Positions 16,157-25,789 of a DNA stretch of 64,000 bases are shown here, piece after piece. Source of the stretch: CAZUTK01 sp964623265 (GTDB taxonomy: Bacteria > Electryoneota > B3-LCP). How positions within the stretch are numbered: position 1 is the first letter of the stretch; each line of letters starts with the position of its first letter. Under the pieces are notes generated by a model, which made no database searches, had not been told where the DNA came from, and worked only from the letters and a program-made list of their open reading frames with translations. The position numbers and the translations under genes are program-made. Where the stretch lies: positions 29,466 through 93,465 of the forward strand of contig CAZUTK010000001.1 in the NCBI GenBank assembly GCA_964623265.1, read 5' to 3'.

Positions 16157-17218
16157 TTAACAAATCCCTTTTTTAATTTGATCCGCGATGAAGTCGCCCA
16201 CTTGTTGCGTGGACAACCGCCCTCCCAAATCTTGAGTTGTATTGTTGGTCTCCAGCGCATATTGAACGGCGCGAAGCACCCATCCGGCTTCCTGCTCAAA
16301 GCCTAAGTGTTTCAACATCATCCCCGCGCTGAGGACAGCGGCGAAGGGACTGGTGTTTTGCAAGTTCGAAGGTTTAGTAAACTGCCGCATCACCGGCAAG
16401 AACAGCGAGACTCTGCCGGGATGAAGATACGCTTCCGGCGAAAACTCGATCCCCCCTTGCAATTCCATCCCTAAATCAGCTATGGCTCGACTATAGATGC
16501 TGTTCGTCAGAATCAACTCCAGCCTCTCGGGGCATTTCATCATCTCGCAAATCAATCCGCCGACCGGCAAGCATCGCGCTTCCATTTCGGGAAAATCTTT
16601 CTCCAATTCCCGAAAAACGCGTTCCCAGAGATCGTCATCCCGTGAAGAGTTTTCACACCGGCAGCTCAAAACGATGTTTTTCAACCCATTCGCCCGCGCG
16701 TAATCGAACCCGAATCGAATGAATCTCTCCACCCCATGCCGCGTGTGGAGACACTGATGCAAAGAGATCTCTTCCGCGCTGCCTTTGCGGACGGTTCCGG
16801 CAAGATCAACGGCGATTCCTTCTGATGCCTCGCTCAGGATCATAAAATTGATCTGTTCCTGAGTTTTCTGTTTCAGCGGGCACCACGTCGCACTGAGCAA
16901 TTGCACCGGACGGCAATTGATATAGAGATCGAGATCCCGTAGAAGGGAGCTTAGAATCCCTTTTCCCTGAGAGTGGTGGGAATCCTGTCCGCTGGAAAAA
17001 TACCCTGCCAGCAGTGCATCGTAATGAGTGATCAACTCTTCGATTTCCGTCGGCGTCAACGGGGATCCGGTACGCCGGAAATGCTCTTCTTGAATGCGAA
17101 ACTGCACCAAAGCGAGATCAATGCCCGATCGCTCTTCCACGGCTTCCAGCGTATTCACCGCTGCAGCGGTGATCTCACGACTGATGCCTTCCCCCGGAAA
17201 TACGGCGATTCTACGCAT
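16157..17218 (-). CDS. Isocitrate/isopropylmalate dehydrogenase homologue with lost metal ligands
   Basis: A 353-residue protein with the overall layout of isopropylmalate/isocitrate dehydrogenases: PGEGISREI at the start (normally PGDGIG), DLDLYINCRPVQLL near 95-108 and SEASEGIAVD, where the family has RENTEG. Several catalytic sites look changed. The usual metal-binding pattern NxFGDILSD reads NSIYSRAIADL, and the earlier Asp region reads PVGGLICEM. Catalysis in the usual way is therefore doubtful. The gene has a good ribosome site (GGGAGG, five bases) and an intact frame, so it is under selection for some role. The C-terminus (TTQDLGGRLSTQQVGDFI) keeps the cofactor-site region. Confidence 0.78.
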   Translation of the reverse strand: MRRIAVFPGEGISREITAAAVNTLEAVEERSGIDLALVQFRIQEEHFRRTGSPLTPTEIEELITHYDALLAGYFSSGQDSHHSQGKGILSSLLRDLDLYINCRPVQLLSATWCPLKQKTQEQINFMILSEASEGIAVDLAGTVRKGSAEEISLHQCLHTRHGVERFIRFGFDYARANGLKNIVLSCRCENSSRDDDLWERVFRELEKDFPEMEARCLPVGGLICEMMKCPERLELILTNSIYSRAIADLGMELQGGIEFSPEAYLHPGRVSLFLPVMRQFTKPSNLQNTSPFAAVLSAGMMLKHLGFEQEAGWVLRAVQYALETNNTTQDLGGRLSTQQVGDFIADQIKKGIC

Positions 17219-17461
17219 GGCTGCCTCCCTTCACGGCGCGTCGTGAGCCGCCATGTTGCACAATCTGAAAAAACCGCACATCGCGAAGAAACATTGCTTT
17301 TGGGAACCGCAGCGGGACGGCTGCAGTGGAAATCGCAAACTCCAACGCGAAGAGCATGCGGGAAAAGCTCGAGATCCCTTTTGTTTCCGAATTGAAAAGG
17401 TACAAAGAAAACGCGGATGATGCAAATTCTTTTTCGTGTTTTGCTCTTTTGTCAGGGGTGC

Positions 17462-20044
17462 TCATTTCACAATAGCGATCGTCATTCCATCCGTCTTCAG
17501 GTATTCCCGCGCGACGCGCGTTACTTCTGAGGGTGAAACGTTTTGCAGGCTCAGAATCCATCCATGATAATCATGAACACCCTCTCCTCGAAAGATGCCC
17601 AATCCCATCTGATATGCCTGATTGATCCGGGAGAGTCCCCGCAGCAAGAGCCGCCCCAGATATGCGTTTTTCGCTTTCTGCACATCGCGCTCAGTGAACG
17701 TCTCTTTCTTTGCCCGGCTCACTTCTTCTAAAATGCCCTGTTCTGCGCGTGTCAGATTTTGCGGTCCGGTTCCCATTGCGGCAGACCACACTCCCCACCC
17801 GGGATAAAATGCGATGGAACTGCCCAAGGTATACGCCAATCCTTCCTTTTCCCGGAGCTGGAATTGCATGCGATCGGAAAGGATGGCGTTCAGAATCGTC
17901 AGCGGAGCGCGATCCTCCGGTTGTTTCAAATCGAAGGTATAGCCCAGGCTGAGATAGGATTGCTCTTTTCCGCCGGTTTGTTCTTCGCGCCGGGAATGTG
18001 TAGAAGGTCGCGGATATTCCACATCGGCCAGTGAAGTTGATCGTTTCCAATCCCCCATCCCCTCTGAAATACGCTGCAAGACTTCCTCCGCATCCCGGCT
18101 GGTGACGACGGTCAGAACGAATTGGTTCGGAGTGAAGTATGCGGAGTGGAAAGTCTGCAATTGTTCCATCGTCAACGATGCGATCCCCTGTGATTCCCCC
18201 ACAACGCTGGAGGCGAGAGGGGAATCGTCATATAACAGTTTCGCAAGCAGATTCTTCCCCGTTTGCGAAACGGATCCCTGATTTCGCTTCGCCAGGCTCA
18301 GCATCTGTCCACGCACCGCTTCGACGGCATCCTCGGTGAAATGAGGCTGCCGGATCGTACGCACGACAAGATCCAGCGCATCGGCGTAATTTTCATCGAG
18401 CGCCTCGAGGCGTATGTAAGAGAACTCAGGGGTAGTGTAGTAATCGTCATAGGGAATGAACGCCATATCGTAGAATTTCACTTGCGCGCCCAGCGCCTGC
18501 AGCGCCGATTGAAAAGCATCCTGATTTAAATCCGCAGGCCCATAGTCGAAGAGATGATGGATGAAATCCACCGTTCCCGCGGGTGCATTCAGCGCTCTTT
18601 CCGCGGCGCTGCGATTCTTGAATAGGAAATGCGCCGCAAAGACTTTGCTGTCCTGATTCTGCTCGATCGCCAGCTTCAACCCGTTCGGCAAGGTTCGTTC
18701 CAGGATGCGGGCTTCCGATGCATTCCCTCCTTCCCCATTTTCAGGGGGGATAGATTGATAAACCGCAACCACGGGATATGAATTTTGCAGATAGTCTTCC
18801 AGCGCGCGCGATACATCCTTGGGAGTCACGGCGGCGAGGTGATTCTGATAATCCAGCACAAAATACGGTCCGCCCTGCGCCAGATCTTCCGCTTTCAGCA
18901 TCCCGTAGTAATGGGGCCTTTCCGCATTGTAGATATCTTCAGCTCGAAGCGCCATGACGACCGCCGCGATGCGTTTTGCATCCGGCTCTTCTTTCGCAAA
19001 ATCCGCAACGGAACGATGGAATGCTTCCATTGTGGGCTGAATCTCCTTGGCGGCATCCATCTTCAAGTCAACTTGCAGCACGCCGAAATCGCGATCCATA
19101 AACAGGTTGACGCCGGTTTCCAGAACCGCCGTTGCCGGATTCCCTTTCAGATCCTTCTCCAGTCGGTCTGACAATAGCCTCGAAGCCACCAAAAAAGCGA
19201 AGTAGTCGGGCGAAGAGCGGGGTGGAGCCGGCAGCGCCAGACGAATATAGGTGTGCTGTGCTTCTCCCTGATTCAGGAAAAAGGCGGCGCCGAATTGCTG
19301 CGCCTGATCCAGCGCCGGAACATAGAGAAGTTCAGCAGGCGGCAGCGTTCCGGGCGCTTCTTTTCCGAAGATGCGGTTCACCATTTTTAGCATCTCCGCG
19401 GTTTCGAAATCCCCCATAATCAACACCGCCATATTGTTGGGCACATAAAAGGTCTTGTAGTATTGAAAGACCCGATCTCGAGTCAGACGGCGGATGCTCT
19501 GCCGGCTCCCCAGGATGGGCCATTGGTAAGGCGTTCCGCGGAAAACGATCTGATCAAAGAAGCGTTCCACGCGATAAGTTTCACTGTCTTCGTCTTTGCC
19601 GATTTCTTCGATGACGATCCCTTTCTCTTTCTCGAACTTGTCTGGCGGCAGCACGGAATGAAAGAGCATATCCGCCTGGATTTCCAATCCCCTCTCGAAA
19701 TTGGATTTTTCGAGCAGAATCATGAAGGTGGTGCGATCCGAGGCGGTGTTGGCGTTATTATAGCCGCCCAGAAAATCCATCTCATCGTAAAGCTCCTGCT
19801 GGGTGCGGGTTTCGGTCCCGTTGAAGAGCAAATGTTCGAGGAAATGGGTGGCGCCGTTCAGTTCCAGGGATTCGTTGCGATTCCCGGTGCGAACTACGAC
19901 GACCGAGGCGATCACGGGGTTACTGTGGTTCTCGACCAGCATCACTTCCATGCCGTTGTCCAAAGTCGTGATGACGGGCGCAGCGTCCGAAAGGAGTGCG
20001 GATACCACAATCACACTGATGGAAACTATCAGAATCGCTTTCAT
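17462..20044 (-). CDS. M16-family zinc metalloprotease, two-domain, secreted
   Basis: An 860-residue processing-peptidase-type protein. An N-terminal hydrophobic signal (MKAILIVSISVIVVSALL) predicts export. The first half holds the inverted zinc motif HFLEH and the downstream Glu in GIVIEEIGKDED, so it should be catalytic. The second half repeats the fold but its matching segment reads FIHHLFDYGP, without the motif, as in many bacterial two-domain M16 proteins. Family members degrade short peptides in the periplasm or at the outer surface. GAGGAG precedes the ATG. Adjacent genes are envelope proteins. Confidence 0.92.
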   Translation of the reverse strand: MKAILIVSISVIVVSALLSDAAPVITTLDNGMEVMLVENHSNPVIASVVVVRTGNRNESLELNGATHFLEHLLFNGTETRTQQELYDEMDFLGGYNNANTASDRTTFMILLEKSNFERGLEIQADMLFHSVLPPDKFEKEKGIVIEEIGKDEDSETYRVERFFDQIVFRGTPYQWPILGSRQSIRRLTRDRVFQYYKTFYVPNNMAVLIMGDFETAEMLKMVNRIFGKEAPGTLPPAELLYVPALDQAQQFGAAFFLNQGEAQHTYIRLALPAPPRSSPDYFAFLVASRLLSDRLEKDLKGNPATAVLETGVNLFMDRDFGVLQVDLKMDAAKEIQPTMEAFHRSVADFAKEEPDAKRIAAVVMALRAEDIYNAERPHYYGMLKAEDLAQGGPYFVLDYQNHLAAVTPKDVSRALEDYLQNSYPVVAVYQSIPPENGEGGNASEARILERTLPNGLKLAIEQNQDSKVFAAHFLFKNRSAAERALNAPAGTVDFIHHLFDYGPADLNQDAFQSALQALGAQVKFYDMAFIPYDDYYTTPEFSYIRLEALDENYADALDLVVRTIRQPHFTEDAVEAVRGQMLSLAKRNQGSVSQTGKNLLAKLLYDDSPLASSVVGESQGIASLTMEQLQTFHSAYFTPNQFVLTVVTSRDAEEVLQRISEGMGDWKRSTSLADVEYPRPSTHSRREEQTGGKEQSYLSLGYTFDLKQPEDRAPLTILNAILSDRMQFQLREKEGLAYTLGSSIAFYPGWGVWSAAMGTGPQNLTRAEQGILEEVSRAKKETFTERDVQKAKNAYLGRLLLRGLSRINQAYQMGLGIFRGEGVHDYHGWILSLQNVSPSEVTRVAREYLKTDGMTIAIVK

Positions 20045-20115
20045 GCTCTCCTCTATCGTTTCAAGGATTATTCTGAAGCATCTTCGATTGCGCTTAATTT
20101 GTTATGTTTTGCTCT

Positions 20116-22119
20116 TTATCGCAACACGCCGGTCATCCGATGCTCCCGCAGCCACTGAGCCGTCTGCAGCACTGCGAAGGCATACGTCTTCATGCTGTCC
20201 GCCAGGAGAGGATGCAATTTCAGCTCATTTTCGATCGTTCTCAGCCGGTGGTGATAAAGCGCTTCTTTGCCCTCGTCATAGACCCAGTAATACTCAGAAT
20301 CCACACAGCCGATTTTTCGGTCCGAGCTGAATTGGACAAAGCGCCGCGTTTCCTTCATCAAATCCACTCCGAGAGTGTTATTGACATAACTCACATGCAA
20401 CAACCCCATCACCGTGGGGAAAATGTCCACCTGACCGCCGATCTGTTCGAAAACCGCCGGCTGCAGGATCTTCGGCGCAAAGAGGATGAGCGGGATATGC
20501 ACATAGGACAGCGGAATTTCGTACATCGAGTTTTCCAGCACCGCTCCGTGGTCCGCCGTGATGATGAACAGGGTGCTGTCATACCAGGACTCATGAGAAG
20601 CGGTTTGCAACAATTTTCCGATGGACCAGTCCGCGTATTCCACGACCTTCTGTTTCGGTTCGCTGTGCCGCGGTTGAAACGGGATATCGCCGGGGATGAC
20701 GATCGGATCGTGATCGCTCGCCGTCAGCAATGCAGCGAAAAAAGGTTCGCCTTCCCGGCGGAGTTCGTTGATCTTTTCCACGGCAAAATCAAACAGGTAA
20801 TCATCCGCGACTCCCAGCGTGCTCAGGATGCGTTCAGAAGGATAATCCTTCTGACCGAAAAGATATCTGAAACCATTCGCTCGCAGAAAACCAGCCATAT
20901 TGTCGAACTGGTCGTCGTGCGTCGTGAAAAAAATCGTCGCATAGCCCTGTTCCACCAGCGAAGCGGCGAAGCCGCCCATTTCGGGAATGGGGGTGCCTTT
21001 CATAGGGTGCCGATCCAGCAGTACAGGATAGGAGAAGAGCGTGGCGTAAATGCCGTTATAGGTGTGGATGCCGTCGCTGTAGAAATTGTCAAAGCAATAT
21101 GAAATCTGAGCCAGGCTGTCCAGCACCGGCGTCAGATGATCGGGATTTCCGTAGCGCCCCATCTTCGCGGCGGACATACTCTCCATAAGAACCAGTACAA
21201 TGTTGAATCGGCGAGGTTCGCCGACCGCTTGAACGCGCCGCGCGATCGGCGAATTCAATGCGGTGTCCGGCTGGATGCCGAAATAAGATTGAACCTGCAA
21301 GAGGGCGTCTTCTTCCGGCATCCACTGTACGCCTCGACCGCCGAATTTCCTCTGCTCGAGATAGCTCGCCATAAACGTGAAGACGGGATTCAACCCCAGG
21401 TGGTTGGGGAAGGCGTAGTTGGAAAAGTATGCGGTGCCCACCCTTATCGGAGATTTTCGAGCGATCCGCCCGCGTATGCCGATAAAAACAAGACCGACGG
21501 CGATCAGTGTCAGCAGGGTATTGACGGCGATGAAACGAAGCGACGTTCGAACGGGTTCGCGGCGGTGAAAAATCCACCTCTTCAGTCCCCACACAAGACC
21601 CGAGAATAAGACTGCAACGATCAGAAATAAGAAAAAGTAAATGAGAAAGCTCGGCTCGCTGATGATCATATCAGCGACGAATTCCGCATTCCCCGCCCAG
21701 TTCAGCGAAGCGATGGTCAGCCGGGAATGAAACTGGTGATAAAAAGGTACATCAGCGGCGCAGGCAAAAAAGGCGGCGCTGTAGAAAACTGCAATCCAAA
21801 CCGCAGCCGCTGTAATCAGAAAGCCGCGCCCCCTCTGCAGCAGGGATGCCGCGAACAACAACAAAAGCGGCAGCGCGAGGATGTAGCCGGAAATCACCGT
21901 GTCAAAGCGCCAGCCCATCCAGAGCGAATGCCAGATGAGCGAAGTATAATCCGGCAGGTCCGCCATCTGATGCCATTGGCGCCACAACAGCAACAGCCGA
22001 AAAAAGGTGAAAAACAACAAGCCGATCCCATAAACAGCAAAGAGGAAAAGAAGGTGGTTCGGAATGATGAGAATCGGTGAATGTCTATCGAGGGGGGAGG
22101 TGGAATTATAATTTGTCAT
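20116..22119 (-). CDS. Membrane-anchored sulfatase-fold transferase (LTA synthase/MdoB-like)
   Basis: A 667-residue protein with about five N-terminal transmembrane helices and a C-terminal alkaline-phosphatase-fold domain. Catalytic features: NIVLVLMESMSAAKMG (metal-binding Glu), the SDGIHTYNGIYATL segment where the Thr is the likely nucleophile, and ITADHGAVLENS with the metal-binding Asp and His. This family (LtaS, OpgB/MdoB, phosphoethanolamine transferases) moves phosphoglycerol or phosphoethanolamine onto surface glycans. Start at ATG 22119 rather than a TTG 17 codons up; no strong ribosome site supports either. Confidence 0.85.
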   Translation of the reverse strand: MTNYNSTSPLDRHSPILIIPNHLLFLFAVYGIGLLFFTFFRLLLLWRQWHQMADLPDYTSLIWHSLWMGWRFDTVISGYILALPLLLLFAASLLQRGRGFLITAAAVWIAVFYSAAFFACAADVPFYHQFHSRLTIASLNWAGNAEFVADMIISEPSFLIYFFLFLIVAVLFSGLVWGLKRWIFHRREPVRTSLRFIAVNTLLTLIAVGLVFIGIRGRIARKSPIRVGTAYFSNYAFPNHLGLNPVFTFMASYLEQRKFGGRGVQWMPEEDALLQVQSYFGIQPDTALNSPIARRVQAVGEPRRFNIVLVLMESMSAAKMGRYGNPDHLTPVLDSLAQISYCFDNFYSDGIHTYNGIYATLFSYPVLLDRHPMKGTPIPEMGGFAASLVEQGYATIFFTTHDDQFDNMAGFLRANGFRYLFGQKDYPSERILSTLGVADDYLFDFAVEKINELRREGEPFFAALLTASDHDPIVIPGDIPFQPRHSEPKQKVVEYADWSIGKLLQTASHESWYDSTLFIITADHGAVLENSMYEIPLSYVHIPLILFAPKILQPAVFEQIGGQVDIFPTVMGLLHVSYVNNTLGVDLMKETRRFVQFSSDRKIGCVDSEYYWVYDEGKEALYHHRLRTIENELKLHPLLADSMKTYAFAVLQTAQWLREHRMTGVLR

Positions 22120-22222
22120 CTTCGAGGGGGAAAGAGAAATCCAACATCCGATCGCTGATTGGAGATGCAAAATCCTGTTCGGCGCGATCGGTGGGAGTCG
22201 CTCCTAAAGACGCCGCCTCCCT

Positions 22223-24457
22223 TCACTTCAACACGCACACTTTGCCGGAATAGACTCCCAAAGCCGAACGCAGGATGTAAACGTATATCCCGGAAGACAT
22301 CCCATCGGTGTTCACGGTCATTTTGCGCAAGTGAACGTCAACGTCGCGCACGGGAAGCATTAATACGTGTTCGGCTCTGACGGTGTAAATGTCAATGGAG
22401 CCGGGCGGCATTAGATCTTCCGGCAACGTCAGCGTGAAGCTCCGATTCGCGGGATTCGGCGATGCCGTGATCCGGTATTCCGGCATCTGCCCCCTTTCAT
22501 CGTGCGACAAACCGGCGTCCGGTTCAGCGTGCACGATGAGGGAAAAGCCTGCGGGATTCCAACTGGAGTTGTTCTCGATGACCAGATCCGCCGACCAGAT
22601 CTCTCCTTGCTGAGCGATTGGGGGCAGCCGCACATCCAGAGTAAGCTGCAGCGTTTCGCCCGGCGGAACGACGCCTTCCTTGGGGCTGACGTCCAGCCAG
22701 GCATCCGCAGGAGTGATCTCCCAGAGGCGCAGCCAGTCCGCCGTTTCCATCCGATCCACGGTCAAGAGCGCTCCCAGCGTAGGGTCGTAAGCAGCGGTGA
22801 AATCGCAGCCGCCCGCCTGCGCCGGAGCAACCGGAGGATTAGCGGTATAATCCGCCCATTCGCAGGCGATGGGGTCGAAGCGGCACACGCGGGAATCTTC
22901 TTCATCCGCCCACGCCCAGATCCAAGGGCCGTCGTAGGAATCATCGTCATACGCCAACCCCGAAATCCCCGCGACCGGTGCGCCTGTGAACAGCTCGTGC
23001 AGCGTTCCGGCGCGGTTGAAGCGATGCAGAACACCCAGCGTATCCGCCGCCCAGAAGGTATCGCCGTCGGATGATATGGTGAGCGCCGTCAAGCCGGATG
23101 CCGGAGCCGCAAATTGATCCTGCACCGTCCCAAACGAGTCAAAGGCGAAGATCAGGGAATCCTGAATCCCCCAGCAGAGGTTGTCTCTGAAGCACAAATC
23201 CGTTAACCCATCGCCCCAGGTTGCCGCGGGCTGCTGGAAATAGCCGTTGTATCCGGCGAAGCGGTCAATCCGATAGACGCGGCGCTGCCCGGTCTCTTCC
23301 GGACTCGCTGCGATGTAGAAGAGGATGCCGTCGAACGCCGCCGCGCGGCAGCCATCGTCCTGCGTCGCTAAAGTGAGATTGATTTCCGCCAGCAGATCCC
23401 ATACGAAGCCGGCTCTGCGGAGTCCGCCCTTGTCGCGATTGAACGCCGGTTCTACACGGAACTCTAACGGACCGTTCCCCAGGTTGGAAAGCGGAACGTT
23501 CACCAGCGTCCCGGCGCCCGGCGCCAATTCCAGTTCCCGGGAACTGGGATCTATCACAATTTCCGGGTGCGGGAGAGCGAAATCCAGATGAGCGGTGTCT
23601 CCTTCCGGGACGAAAACCGGCAGGGATACGGAATTGTACCCTGCCAGTGACGCTTCGACCTCGTATTCAAATGCGACGATCTGAAAAAGGCTGTAACGCC
23701 CCAGCGTGTCGGTCGTCGTCTGATACGTCGTGTTCAAGATCCGCAGAGTGACGCCTGAAAGCGGATCCTCGGTTTCCAGATCCGTCACTACGCCCTGCAT
23801 CGAACCCCGCCCCTGCAGATCGAAGGTGATTGCTTCACCGTCCTGCCGCTGTCTGCCGATGGAGAGGCCGTAGGCATTCGGATCGTCAATGCCGCAATTT
23901 TCCACGGATTCAGCGGCGGAATCCACATCCAGATACTGGAATTTGATGCGGCCGGATTCATATAGGATGATTTCAAACGTCTGAAAGACGCCGCGAGGCC
24001 ATTCATTGTCCAGACGGTAGAATTCCACGACGCAGCGCAGCGGATCCGTCAGGGTTTGATAGAGAACCACCGATTCCCCCGCCGTGAGAAACAGGCTGCG
24101 ATTCATCACGCGCAGGGGATAACCCCGGTTTTCGGTGGGCAGAGGACAATACGGGTTGCCGTGGCGTGAACCCAGATTGATGAAACCGTCGGTGGAAATA
24201 TAGAACGTCGTGAAGATGGTATCGTACAGGAAAAAATTGAACCCGATGGGGAGCGCTTCCGGCAGCCAGTAATTGTTGTGCGTCTGATTCTGCCAGACCA
24301 CATTCCCGGATCCCAGCAGTTCCTCCCAGACGAAGGGTTCCCCGCCGGAATTCTCCGAACGAGCCACATATCCGAATTCGTCTGGGCCCCAGATTTGCGC
24401 CGCCGCCGATGCGATCAACCCCGTCCAGACTACTATGATCCAGAAAGTCCGATTCAA
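22223..24457 (-). CDS. Secreted protein with carboxypeptidase-regulatory-like domain and T9SS-like C-terminus
   Basis: A 744-residue exported protein, signal peptide MNRTFWIIVVWTGLIASAAAQ. The N-terminal third is a beta-rich domain with aromatic residues. A carboxypeptidase-regulatory-like repeat lies near 215-300 (MQGVVTDLETEDPLSGVTL), followed by an Ig-like and propeller-like middle region. The last about 90 residues begin YRITASPNPANRSFTLTLP and end IYVYILRS...GKVCVLK, the pattern of type IX secretion sorting domains. It would be exported across the outer membrane and anchored or released there. No enzymatic motif is recognised. Confidence 0.8.
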   Translation of the reverse strand: MNRTFWIIVVWTGLIASAAAQIWGPDEFGYVARSENSGGEPFVWEELLGSGNVVWQNQTHNNYWLPEALPIGFNFFLYDTIFTTFYISTDGFINLGSRHGNPYCPLPTENRGYPLRVMNRSLFLTAGESVVLYQTLTDPLRCVVEFYRLDNEWPRGVFQTFEIILYESGRIKFQYLDVDSAAESVENCGIDDPNAYGLSIGRQRQDGEAITFDLQGRGSMQGVVTDLETEDPLSGVTLRILNTTYQTTTDTLGRYSLFQIVAFEYEVEASLAGYNSVSLPVFVPEGDTAHLDFALPHPEIVIDPSSRELELAPGAGTLVNVPLSNLGNGPLEFRVEPAFNRDKGGLRRAGFVWDLLAEINLTLATQDDGCRAAAFDGILFYIAASPEETGQRRVYRIDRFAGYNGYFQQPAATWGDGLTDLCFRDNLCWGIQDSLIFAFDSFGTVQDQFAAPASGLTALTISSDGDTFWAADTLGVLHRFNRAGTLHELFTGAPVAGISGLAYDDDSYDGPWIWAWADEEDSRVCRFDPIACEWADYTANPPVAPAQAGGCDFTAAYDPTLGALLTVDRMETADWLRLWEITPADAWLDVSPKEGVVPPGETLQLTLDVRLPPIAQQGEIWSADLVIENNSSWNPAGFSLIVHAEPDAGLSHDERGQMPEYRITASPNPANRSFTLTLPEDLMPPGSIDIYTVRAEHVLMLPVRDVDVHLRKMTVNTDGMSSGIYVYILRSALGVYSGKVCVLK

Positions 24458-24466
24458 GATTTCTCC

Positions 24467-25747
24467 TCAGATTACCGCTCCGTCCGGGATCACCGCATCC
24501 TTTTCAATCACCGTGATCCCATCCCGGACCATATAGCCGTGCCCAGCGTAATTCTCGCCCGGCTTCTTGGGATTGATGCGCACCCCTTTGCCGATGCGGG
24601 CATTTTTATCCACGATTGCGCCGAATATTTCAGCCCCCTCCCCGACGCCCATCGGGATGCGTTTCCGAATGAAATCATCGCCCGCTTCCGGGTCATCCTC
24701 GTAATAATCGGCGCCCATAATGTAGCTGTTCTCGATCTTCGCATTCCGGTTGAGGATGGTGCGCACGCCGATCAACGCATGCTTCAAGATCGCCGCATTC
24801 ACTACGCATCCCTCGCAGATGATGGACGCCTCCGCCTGCATGCCGAGGAGTTTGCTCCCGGGCAGAAAACGGGCGTGAGTGAAGATTCTGCGCGGCGCGC
24901 TGAAGAGATCGAATTGCGGCTTGGGCTGTAGAAGATCCAGATTCGCTTGAAAGAAGGCTTCGATCGTGCCGACGTCGCGCCAGTAGCCTTTGAAAACGTG
25001 AGCCTGCGTGCGCATCGAGTGGATCGCTTCCGGGATGATATGATGTCCGAAATCCGTCTTCTCGTAATCCTGAAGCAACTCCTTCAAAGCCGAATGTTTG
25101 AAGAGATAAACGCCCATACTCCCCAATAGACAGCCTTCCGCATTTTTCAGACCGAATCTGTCCCGCAGGGCACCGCTGATTTCGAAATCGCTCAGATCCG
25201 CGCCCAGAGGCGGCTTCTCGACGAAATTTTGGATGCGTCCTTCGGCATCTACGCGCATAACGCCCAGACCCGCCGCCTTTTCCGGTGTCACGCAATCCAC
25301 CGCCAGCGTTACGTCCGCGCCGGTCTCCCGATGAGTTTGCAGCATCTCGCGGTAATCCATCTGGTAGATGTGATCTCCCGCCAGAATCAGGTAGTCCGAC
25401 ACGTGAAAACGCTGAAAATGCCGAAAGGTCTTGCGCACCGCGTCCGCCGTACCCTGGAACCAATCCATGCTGTCCATGGTCTGTTCCGCCGCCAGGATGT
25501 CCACGAACCCATCGTGGAAGGCGTCGAACTTGTAGGTCAGGTTGACGTGGCGGTTCAGCGACTCGGAATTGGACTGGGTCAGGAGGAAGATGCGCCCGAT
25601 GCCGGAGTGGATGCAGTTGGAGACGGGGATGTCAATCAGCCGGTACTTGCCGGCGATGGGCACCGCGGGTTTGCTGCGGTAACGGGTCAGAGGGTAGAGA
25701 CGCTTGCCCTCTCCGCCGCCCAAGATGATGGCGAGACAGTTTTTCAT
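24467..25747 (-). CDS. glgC: Glucose-1-phosphate adenylyltransferase
   Basis: A 426-residue ADP-glucose pyrophosphorylase: ATP plus glucose-1-phosphate to ADP-glucose for glycogen synthesis. The nucleotide loop LGGGEGKRLYPLT, the KPAVPIAGKYRLIDIPVSNC segment, and the LAGDHIYQMDYREML Asp motif are all intact. The C-terminal left-handed beta-helix (from about residue 290, with hexad repeats such as IRKRIPMGVGEGAEIFG) is also present. It lies 42 bases downstream of deoC on the same strand and may be cotranscribed with the phosphohexomutase-EutN-DeoC operon. No glgA, glgB or glgP is in the window. Confidence 0.94.
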   Translation of the reverse strand: MKNCLAIILGGGEGKRLYPLTRYRSKPAVPIAGKYRLIDIPVSNCIHSGIGRIFLLTQSNSESLNRHVNLTYKFDAFHDGFVDILAAEQTMDSMDWFQGTADAVRKTFRHFQRFHVSDYLILAGDHIYQMDYREMLQTHRETGADVTLAVDCVTPEKAAGLGVMRVDAEGRIQNFVEKPPLGADLSDFEISGALRDRFGLKNAEGCLLGSMGVYLFKHSALKELLQDYEKTDFGHHIIPEAIHSMRTQAHVFKGYWRDVGTIEAFFQANLDLLQPKPQFDLFSAPRRIFTHARFLPGSKLLGMQAEASIICEGCVVNAAILKHALIGVRTILNRNAKIENSYIMGADYYEDDPEAGDDFIRKRIPMGVGEGAEIFGAIVDKNARIGKGVRINPKKPGENYAGHGYMVRDGITVIEKDAVIPDGAVI

Positions 25748-25789
25748 GGTTGGTTTGGATGATGACTCTTTTCAAAAGCGGGATTCAGC

